DNA of 64,000 bases from Onchocerca volvulus. Its lineage: Eukaryota > Nematoda > Chromadorea > Rhabditida > Onchocercidae. The DNA lies in NCBI GenBank assembly GCA_000499405.2, contig HG738137.1, positions 620,001-684,000 on the forward strand, in the 5' to 3' direction. Shown here piece by piece: positions 54,564-64,000 of the stretch (the stretch's first letter is position 1; every line of letters starts with the position of its first letter). The notes beneath the pieces were generated by a model. That model saw nothing but the letters and a program-made list of their open reading frames with translations. It was not told the origin of the DNA and did no database searches. Both the position numbers and the translations under genes were made by a program.

Positions 54564-57481
54564 TGCTTATTCTTCATGATTGGAATTTCAAATGATTCAT
54601 TTTTATACTTCTTGTATTCATTTTTATTTTTATCATTTTCAGTTTTAGTCTTCAATTATTGATTTCATATTTATTTTTCGAATGGCTTGTTTTGTAATTC
54701 TCTTTTTTGGTGATAACATTTTAATTCTGATTATTTAATTTTGCTTAATTTATTTAAGTCAAATTTTGCGAGATGAAGAAAAATCGAAATTCATTCGATG
54801 AATATGCAAATATATTACTTTGAAATTTTCGATTTAATTTTATTCCCGAAATTCAATCTAAAATCTAGTTGCTTTGATTGAAAAGCTGAAATTGTTTTGT
54901 TCTAATTTCGAAAGACATAATGAAATCTCATAAGGGAAGAATGTGATTAGACTTAAAGGAATTGATTGACTTTATGCATTATCATCAGAAGGCGAGAAAA
55001 GAAAATTAACTAATTGCTTGATGGCCTTTGTGGATTATTATATATTTTGCCAATTTCGACGAGCACAACATAGAAATTATCCTAAAATGAGTAAATAAAA
55101 CAGTATATCATCATGAAATTCATTTCTCATGACTTCCCGGATTCTTGAATCTGGCTGATGGCTGAAATCTTTGAAACAGATGAAAAGATATGTTTCATCA
55201 AATTATCAATTTTTTTTTTTTTTTTTTTTTGATTAGGAAAATGTTATTAAAATTAATATATTTAATCAAAATAAAATAAAAAATGAAATGTAATTCAAAT
55301 TTTGTGATTTCGAGTTGAAAAGAAATTTCATAATTTTATAATTCAACACAAAATTTAATGTTCAATCATTTAAATTACTAAAGAGAAAACAATTCCATAA
55401 TATTTACATCTTTAAATATTTCATCGTTAGAATTTAAAAAAAAAAAATAGCTAATAATTAATGGATTCAGTATTTCACAGATGTAGAAATTTTATTTCAA
55501 ATTGATGCAGCGATATGATTATTCTTAACAAATCTCTGATAGTAAACTTTGTGGAAATGGATAGTTCAATTTGGCTCGATTCTGTCCTTTGGATATGTCA
55601 GTTCGTAATATTTACGATCCTAACAATTGGCTTATTTGTGAAGCATTTGCAGCTACGAATCGTTGAACATTGGATAGCGGCGGTCAAGTTGATTGATTAG
55701 TGATAATAGTAATAGTTTGATCTATACCGCTCAAAGTTAAAAGTTTGTCCTAAACAAATATGACGATTTCTTTCTTATAAGCACTGTATCATTATCATTG
55801 TTATTATTATTAACATTATTATTGTTGTTATTATCATTTGCTGTCAATGTTAATGACTAAAATAGCAATTTCAATTTTACTTTATAAATTAAAAATCTTT
55901 AATAAAGAATTCTTTTCCTGATTTTTGAAAATCTTGAAATTTGTTTTATCAAGTCGATGACAAAAGCAATAAAAATATATTGGTAATCTATAAATAGAAA
56001 TATATATATAATGACAAATAATGTTAATTATAACAATAATAGTTATAATAATGCATATAATAGCAATAAAATGATACTTATCAATGATAATTATAAATAT
56101 CATAACTGATTTGATAATTGCAGCGGAAGAGAAGTTAGGATATTGTTCATTGTCGCATAACTATTCTATTTTTCCACTCATATTTTTTTTCTATTTATAT
56201 TATAAATTTTTTCGAAAAATATGTATTATAGAAATTAAAATGCTGAAAAGTTAAAAAATCAGAAGATAAAAATAGCAAAATGATTAATTTACGCAAAAAA
56301 CGATTGATGAATTGAAACATTGTACCATCAGAGTTCAATTAGATCTTTCTTATGACAAAATTTGCAAAAATAATTCAATTATAAAAGTTTGTCAGTAATA
56401 GATGAAATTGATTATCAGAACTGCAAAGACTCAATCATTCCTATTTTTTGCTTTTATTCAACGAAGAAATTTATTTCCTCCTGGCATAATAATCGAGAAT
56501 ATATATGATACCATTGATTGTCAAATGATTTCGTTTGATTTTATTTATTACTAAAGCTAATCATTAATTAATTCAAATTAATCTTATCGCTACGGGAAAT
56601 GATGGCACGTTCGGTAAAAATTCAAAAAATTTTGCTAATTACTCTTTTTTATTTATGCATCACTTTTTGAGCATATGCTGCTGAAATATGATCTTTTAAT
56701 TATTGCCTAATTAAATGATTTTTGTGATTCACTTCTTCTGAAAGCTCTCATTTCCTTCCTTCAATTCATTTTTAATCTTCTATTATAAATTTATTTCTTT
56801 TTATTTTTTTTTCTTCAGGAAAAACTTTTCAATAAACTTTAGTATATAGCATAAAATATAAAATTATGAAATAAAGATTTTGACCATAATCTATAATATC
56901 ATTTGATATTTTTAAAAAATTAGAGATAATTTTAAACTAGAACTATCTTTATCATTAATAAAAATGATGAAGTTAGTTATTAGTTTAAAATCTTACACAT
57001 TGATTAAGCCATTTTATTTTCATTGAATTATTCAATTTTAATTGAAATTTCTGATTTAATTAATTATCAGTTTGTAAATTAAACCATTGAATTCACTGAT
57101 AGTTTGATTAGTAGTCCGACAAAAGTGAACATTTGAAACAGTTGACACAATGAATTTTATTTAAATAATTAACAATCAATCATCATCTGATACATATTTT
57201 AAATATTAGAATATATATTGAATGTTAAAATAGTTGTGAAAATTTAAGCTTGCCGTGCTATTTACAATAACATTGTCCGAAAGTATGCTCAAAAAGTTTG
57301 AAGAAATTGCAGCAACATTATCATGACTAATTATGAATTTAATCAGCAATCATTTGACCATCAATAGAAAGTAATCAATAACTAGTCGGCAAAGTCCAAT
57401 TAAAATTTTATTAATTCCATTAAGCTGCAATCTATTTGTTTCATAAACTCTCATTTTTTTAAGGATAAGGACATGGAATTA

Positions 57482-57482
<1 letters not shown>

Positions 57483-57533
<51 letters not shown>
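57483..57533. repeat. 51-base poly(A) tract
   Basis: An uninterrupted run of 51 A, then AAAG/AAAGAAAAG. No coding remnant or target-site duplication is evident beside it, so a retroposed message is not supported. Confidence 0.9.
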
Positions 57534-57545
<12 letters not shown>

Positions 57546-57775
57546 GCCAAAAAAAAAGTAATGGAAAATGAGAGATATTCGAATTTGAGAAAGAAAAAAG
57601 AGAAACAATTTATGAAATTTGAGACGATGATTGCTTCTTCCATCATATGCAATCGGAGAAAATATGAAATACGGAAGTAAAACATCGCTTCTAAAATGGC
57701 AAAAATTTTGGATTACCAGAAAAAGAAAATTTTTTTTGCATAAAAAATTTGATGCTATTTGAAAAAGAATTCAAG

Positions 57776-57879
57776 ATATATTAATTCATTAATTTGAATA
57801 CTTTTCGGTAATAAAGTATATTAATTCTAATACTATTCGGTAATAAGATATATTAATTCAAATATTTTTCGATAATAAC
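57776..57879. repeat. Three-copy tandem repeat, about 31-42 bp unit
   Basis: Three successive copies share the words TATATTAATTC and TTCGGTAATAA (TTCGATAATAA in the third). The first copy is about 10 bp longer than the other two. Confidence 0.75.
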
Positions 57880-60694
57880 CATCACTGCTTGACTGTACAA
57901 ATCGAGGAAGCGAAAGGGAGAAGCATGATATAATTACAAAATGAATAGCATAGTTTAAAATCCAAAATTAATTGAAAATAATCAGATTCAGATTATATAC
58001 AGCAGTTCTGGTGATATAATTTGTCTTACTGATAAAAATTGATAAATATTTCAATCCGTTTGTTATGCTTTATACAATCCCTCATTTATCAGTCCAGCAA
58101 ATCATTAGAGATTAATTAATGCTTAATTCATTCAGGCATCTCAGACTTTGGCAAATATTGCTACTTTTTGTTTAGTATATAATGTTTCACATTAACTGAT
58201 AGCTCGAAAATGATATAGATCCTTTCCTCATTGCCCTTTATCAATAATTTATCTCTCTCATTTTTGCTTCACAAGATTACGGTTGTTCGCTTTCAACAGC
58301 TTATCATTATGATTTCATCGTTGTCACAGTGTCTATCATCTTACTTTAATCATTGATTTAATTTATACAATTTTCAATATTATCAACGATTAAATCTGTT
58401 AATAGTTGTTGGAGCATCTGTGCGGTATCAAGCAAATCGAATGCATATCATATCCATTTAACATAATTGCAATTTTCCTTTTTGCTTTCTGTTTGTTGTT
58501 GATAGCTTGAAGAAATGACTATTACGTATTGCATTTATTGTATATTTCTCGTCGGCCACTCATCTCATCTCATTTTCTTCAATTATTCGCATTTTATTGT
58601 CATCAGAGAATCAATCGTTTGGTTATCCTTTTATTCCATAAACAGACGACAGCATAGATAGATAAGTGAGACAAACAAACGAATGGACAGATAAAATAAA
58701 TCCAATTATATGAGCTTGCCATTTCTAATTATACATTTATAGATAAGCGAGAATGAGAAGAAAAGCGAATAATATGATTTTCTTTTGTCCAAACGAATAT
58801 CACATCTTGACTTTTATTCGAGAGCATTGCAGAAGAAAAGGATACTTAAAAAGGGATGACCGGAATATACAGCTTGAGAATATTACTGGATTGTAGTGTG
58901 GGAAGAAGAGAAAATTCGGATGGTATATTCAAAGATATTTCAAACAAGTCGAAATGATGCTAGATGTTGAAAAACAAAAAGAAACATTGTTCAAATATGA
59001 AATCACGATAATTTGAAAAATTATCGATCAGCATGACAATGTAAATTTTGATAAGTTGACACTGTTTCTTTCAAGATTATGACGGATTAGCAGGATTCGT
59101 CTTGCAATTGCATGCACTATCATTACCGAATATTTTATACTGAATAATGAATGCGATTCTGCGAAATCTGCGATGGCACGGAAAAGACTTCAATTATTGA
59201 ATTTTTTTTTCGCTGCAAATATTTTGAAAAAATATGTAGAAAAAGTTGCAAAACCTTGCCTATTTTCAATGTTTTATTCTGAAACCAAGGATATGCTTCC
59301 GGAAAAAGCATTAGAAATCATAAAATACCAAAATTTCGGTGTAAAAGCGATTTAGTGAATCTACCGAAATTGGGTTATCAGCTAAATGTTTCGAATAATT
59401 TGATAGAAACTACGATACACTATCTAGTTTATAAAATGGTACTGTTAAATTGATACTTCAACATTACTGAATGCTACCAGTGGTACTATACCTTTCAAGC
59501 TCAAAACTTTCTTCTCATTTTGTATTTTGCATCAAATTTCCTTTTCTTTACGTGTAACTTGCAATTCTCGTCATTCTTTTTCACGTAAATAGCCACGTAA
59601 AATATTTTTTCAAAATGTGGAAACGTAGAGAAAATGAACAACGGAAGTTAGTGACAGAGAAGGTGTAAACATCAGTTGACACACATATAATATTTACGTT
59701 AAAAGATGAAGAAGAAAGTTATTTGCTTTACATGTAGGTGACAAGCGCAATTATTGGCTATATTTCAAAATTGAAGATGACAGAAGTTCGAGTCTGCCTT
59801 TTGCTTTTCTTTTTCGGGATCAATCCCGATGTCCAATGACAACTCTTACCCTGTCTATTAGTTTCTTATATCAATCATTATCACTGATTAGCTCTGCATA
59901 AATCAGTGAACTTCCAATTTTTTCTTCAAAACAAAATATTTACTTGTTGTGAAATTTGCTGCTTTATAGCATTAAATTTCAAAAATTTTGAAATATTCCT
60001 TTTTATCTTTGGTTCTCTTTTTACATCAATTTTTTTCAAATCTTTCGAATCCATTTAATTCGATTCGATTTATTGTTCTTGAAATTGGTGATAGTGATGA
60101 TAATATCATCAATTAAACTACTACAATATTTGATCACCTTATTATAATAAGATAAGAAAACGATTTGAAGTTTAATTGAAAAGGTTAAGTAGTGGATGAA
60201 GTGAAGGCATTCCTAAACCTTAAAAAAAGATTATTCAAAATCAAACTACTAGGAATCTAAGACATAGTGGAGAAAAAAGTTATGAAGCTTTCCAAATGCT
60301 TCTTCAACAAAAATTAATTGGAATTATAATAATTTCAAATAGTTATCATTCAAAATAATGTAAATATATGTTACCGTATGACAAAGTAACAACAACAATA
60401 ACAATATTAACATGATAGAAAATTTTAGATTTGCAATTAAAAGTAAGAAAAAAAAATGGATGAAAGAAAAGATGAAAGAATAGATGGATGAATAATAAGT
60501 AATAAATCAGTTGAAGTCAATTAGAGCAAGCGAAAATTCCAACGCAATTTTTAATGTATCCATTGATGCAATTAAAAAAGAAATATAATTTCTTTTTTTT
60601 TTCTTTTGAAATTTTGCGCCTAAAAACGAAACATACACTTACACACACACATACACTTATGCATATGTTGACAAAGATAAAAGTAGAAGGAAGG

Positions 60695-60719
60695 GAAGAA
60701 GAAGAAGAAGAAGAAGAAA
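60695..60719. repeat. (GAA)8 microsatellite
   Basis: An uninterrupted GAA run lies in the gene-poor region, just after a CA/TACA-rich stretch at 60630-60665. Confidence 0.85.
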
Positions 60720-63586
60720 GTAATAAAAATTGATTAGTTGAACAATGGAAATAGCAACAAAATATCTCCCTCTAGTAGTAATAGCATTTAGTTTAGTAAT
60801 TTGTTTGGAAATAAATAGAAAAAGCGAAAATTTGACAAATTAGTTGGTTAAAAATTATGGAAATAATATCGATGGATAATAGTTTGATTGGTTGATTTTT
60901 AATGTTCCGGATGGGTTTGAAAAAAAAGAAGCGAAATGGCGCATAGCAATAAAAAAATATTTTGCACAATTTTCTTTTCTAAATTACCTTTCTCTTACTC
61001 TTCCCTTTTTCTTTCCTCCTTTTTTCTGGATTTTAAACAACCAAATTAAATATAAAAGTGGAACTTTTTTTTTTTTCGTCCGTTGTCATCTTTTTTTGAT
61101 CGCCGATTGAAGTTATTTTTTGGTCATTTATTTGGCAACAATTATTTTGTTGCAATTTAAAATTTTCTTTGATCGTTTTTTTTCTCTTTTTTTTCCTTTT
61201 TTTTTCGCCATTTAATTCAATTTCTTCAAACGGAAAACAATTGCATTTTTTATTTTGTCAAATTAATTGATATTTCTTGAAATGTAAAATTTCAATTAAA
61301 GTTATCTCGAGCTGTCATGATAAATTTTTGAAGGAATGTAGGAAAAAATTCAAAAAATGTTTTAAAAAAGATTTAAAATTTGCAATTTTTAGATGCTTTA
61401 ACAAATTTTCAAACAATTAATTTTTAAAAAAATGTTAAATAAAAGTTGATATGAGCAAGTTTGCTTTTGGCAAAACAAATTTTGGTAAATTATTTAGTTT
61501 CTTAAACTTGAAATGAATAAGAGCATCTTTTTTGCCCCGAGGAATATGTAATTACAGTCCAGTAATAAAATGACTTATTTTTAAATTTTGAAGGTTTCGT
61601 AAATTTTCGAAAGTTAAATTAAAGAAAAAAGTTAAAAAAAAAAAAAAGAAAAGACAAATGAGTAAATTGATGTTTAATTAATCAGACATACTTCCTTAAG
61701 TATTAGCATGGATTCAGTAATATTGCCAAAATTCAATCATAACATTCTCCTATTCAGCTCATACGATTTTGAATTTATTTCTTCTCGATTAAATTAACTA
61801 TTTTCAATTCAGCTTATGATGGCTTGGATCAATTCATTGAAAATGAACAAACTACAATAGTTCTATTCAAATTTATTATGGTTAATCATAAAACACAAGT
61901 TATTGATGTTTTTATAGATAGAGAACAATAAAAAATTTTCAAGTTGCAAATTTTCTGAAACAAAAAGCAAGGAAACGATGTAAAAGAAAACTAACATATG
62001 GTGAGTGAGACTGTCGAAAATGTTGTAAAAATAGCGATCGTTTAATTAATTACAGTAATGGCTAATTGTTCTATAATCTCTCAGGATTGGATATTGGAGA
62101 AGAAGGAGAAAATTATGAGAAAACCAAAGAATAATCTACACTTTTACAATAGGAATTATTATTGAAAAGAATGATACAAGCTGAAGCTGATCATTTAGAG
62201 GAGAGAGAGAGGACATTCCCTTTCATCCCTCCTAACTTCCTCTCTTTTATTTCCTGTATTTATCAATAGAAGCTAAACGAGCTGATTGACCCTTAACCCA
62301 TCCTGAACCTTTTGCCCAATTGTTGTTGCCATAATTTACGCATATTGTGTATGTTTTGTCAGTTTGGTCTGTCCATTTGTCTCCCGGACTGACCCTTCCT
62401 GTACTTCGTCTTATCGAATTAATGAATGGTCAAAGGTGATGGGATATGGAGAGAAGAAGAAGCGATCGTAAATTTCAAACTGAATGGCTATTGATCCATC
62501 CATCCATCCAAATATCCAACTATTAAAGTCTACCTTAAAACCCAATTTATTACTCGGATCCCAAACAGCTAATATAGTTTATGCCATTATTAAGCTGATC
62601 AGTAGTAGCAAATAATTTATAATAGTATAATAGTAATAGTAGTAATAGTAATAGCTGATAATAATGATAATGTATCCAACGGTACTGCAAAATATTATCT
62701 TTGATTTAAGAAGCTTTTTTTTTTCCTTTTCATTATTTCGTTTTTTTTTTCCACTTGATTCATTTTATATTTGCTAATTTTGTTTCATTCATTAATTTCA
62801 TCAATTCATTCAAATTAAAATTCAGTTTTAAAGAATTTCCTGAAACTTGTAAATTGCACAAATTTTTATTCTATTTTTTGTGGGAAAAAAAAAAAAGAAA
62901 ATTCTAATCAAAAATTATCAACTCAATTGTTGTTGTTTTTGCTTTTCTCTAAATGTTTTTTCAAAAAACATATGAAATTCAAAGAATTTATTTTTCTTAT
63001 GATTATATTATATTTCTATTGTAATTTTGAAATATTGCTTATTTTTTATGTTAAAGAATTGTTTTTTTTTTCAACCGGAAAGATATATTATTGATTGATG
63101 AAAGAATGATTCATTTTTTATGTTATAAACAATTATTAGAAATATCCAGGTAAAGTGATCACTAGATATATTCGTGTGTGTTTGTTTTAATTTATTATAA
63201 AATTAAAACAAATATGCAAATTCATAGCTTGCATACGGTATATGTGTATTACCTACGATAGATGTCATTTACTTTTTGCTTTTCCTTTTTTTTTTTTTTT
63301 TTTTCATAATTCAAGTATTTTTTGATTACAGATAGTAGTAGTACTTATTGCATCTGTCATCCGTCATGACAGATGACATTCAAATGACACCTACCCATAT
63401 TGGAATACTTTTCAATTGGGAATGGATGACTTTTGTCGTCGTCGTAATGTCAAAATTGTTGGGTAATATTTGAAAAATGTGATTTGTGTATGAGTCGAGC
63501 ATGCGGTCCATCATCTCAACAATTATTGTGTATTTAATTAGAAAATGTAAATCACGGCTTTCAATCCGTCTGGCTAAAATGAAAGC

Positions 63587-63663
63587 TGTGTGTGCATGCA
63601 TGTGTGTGTGTGCATGCATGCATGCATGAATAACAGCGCATGCACATACATACATGCATGCAT
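63587..63663. repeat. Alternating TG/TGCA repeat with inverted-repeat arms
   Basis: TG and TGCATGCA units run for about 40 bases, are interrupted by AATAACAGC, and then continue as GCATGCACATACATACATGC and further units. GCATGC is self-complementary, so the two halves can pair with each other or fold within themselves. The strictly alternating purine-pyrimidine order is of the kind that favours left-handed DNA. It creates a His/Cys/Ala-rich open frame on the minus strand that is not a gene. Confidence 0.85.
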
Positions 63664-64000
63664 CCTCATTTATATAATATATAAGCGGAAGTTTGAATCG
63701 TTGATGAGCTTCCTCAAAATTAAGCATGACCAGGCTGCTGATTCGATATTACTCACAAAGGGATGAATATATGAGGAAAGCAAAATGAGCGGAAAAAGTT
63801 TCATTCATTAATAATACGGCACTAACAATCTGCTTTCTCACGCAGTACTGATATATTTTACTGATAACGTGCTATCAATACTTCATTCTATTTGGTCAAC
63901 TTATATTCGTATGTATATATGCTTAAATTTTAGTATGAATAGATCAAAATGCATTAAAAATGATAGGCAAGAAATGAAACTTGAAAAATTGGAATTTAAA

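Larger units (their letters stand above)
51753..64000. other. 12-kb A+T-rich region without a supportable gene
   Basis: I found no exon with family similarity, no run of exons with matching phases and no RNA gene on either strand. Possible ubiquilin poly(A) signals AATAAA are at 52767-52772 and 53013-53018, both far from the stop. The open frames present are short or come from low-complexity DNA (for example 57479-57685 from a poly(A) tract and 63380-63727 from a TGCA repeat). The region is dense in TAAT and TTAATTAA words and in homopolymer runs. It may be upstream regulatory DNA or a long intron of a gene beyond the right edge, but the sequence does not show which. Confidence 0.5.

Noticed and set aside
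57483..57533. Poly(A) tract as the tail of a retroposed gene copy
   Set aside because: No coding remnant upstream and no obvious target-site duplication around it.
59173..59355. 60-codon plus-strand open frame
   Set aside because: Isolated, no domain and no splice partners. Such frames are expected by chance in 12 kb.
63380..63727. 115-codon minus-strand open frame rich in His, Cys and Ala
   Set aside because: Its middle is a translation of the TG/TGCA repeat; there is no start context or homology.

Overview
The window reads as nuclear DNA of a nematode, most likely a filarial or other clade III parasite. It is about 70% A+T by eye. Genes are split into many short exons, and most introns end in TTTTCAG or TTTTTAG. 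Several genes start just behind such an acceptor, as expected for spliced-leader trans-splicing. The recognisable proteins match gene sets known from Caenorhabditis. The species call is an inference; no spliced-leader or rRNA gene is present to test it.

Layout from left to right: (1) 1-1003, minus strand: the 5' part of a LEM-domain inner-nuclear-membrane protein gene running off the left edge. (2) 1010-3385: a divergent promoter region. (3) 3386-8207, plus: a 12-exon gene for a 597-residue protein with seven C2H2 zinc fingers, of which fingers 4-6 are a copy of fingers 1-3. (4) 9032-13039, minus: a 10-exon two-pore-domain (K2P/TWK) potassium-channel-like gene (461 residues) in which neither pore loop carries a normal selectivity filter. 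(5) 13043-17147: intergenic, with a 25-bp repeat array and a promoter-like patch. (6) 17149-23400, plus: an 11-exon ERp57/PDI-3-type protein disulfide isomerase (494 residues, two CGHC sites, KEEL tail). (7) 23401-27120: intergenic. (8) 27121-44054, plus: a CHD1 chromatin remodeller reconstructed as 32 exons and 1866 residues, including a 27-nt microexon. (9) 44055-46433: intergenic. (10) 46434-51752, plus: a 15-exon ubiquilin (523 residues). (11) 51753-64000: 12 kb with no supportable gene, only simple repeats.

The genes are functionally unrelated and separated by 0.8-4 kb, so this is not an operon or a gene cluster. All exon models were built by hand from splice-site consensus, reading frame and family homology. 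The exon phases close in every complete gene, which is strong internal support. Single junctions marked as uncertain need RNA evidence. The most unusual biology is the K2P-like channel lacking both filters. Two introns appear to use GC donors, and the zinc-finger gene shows a clear internal duplication. I found no mobile element, CRISPR array, tRNA or rRNA gene.
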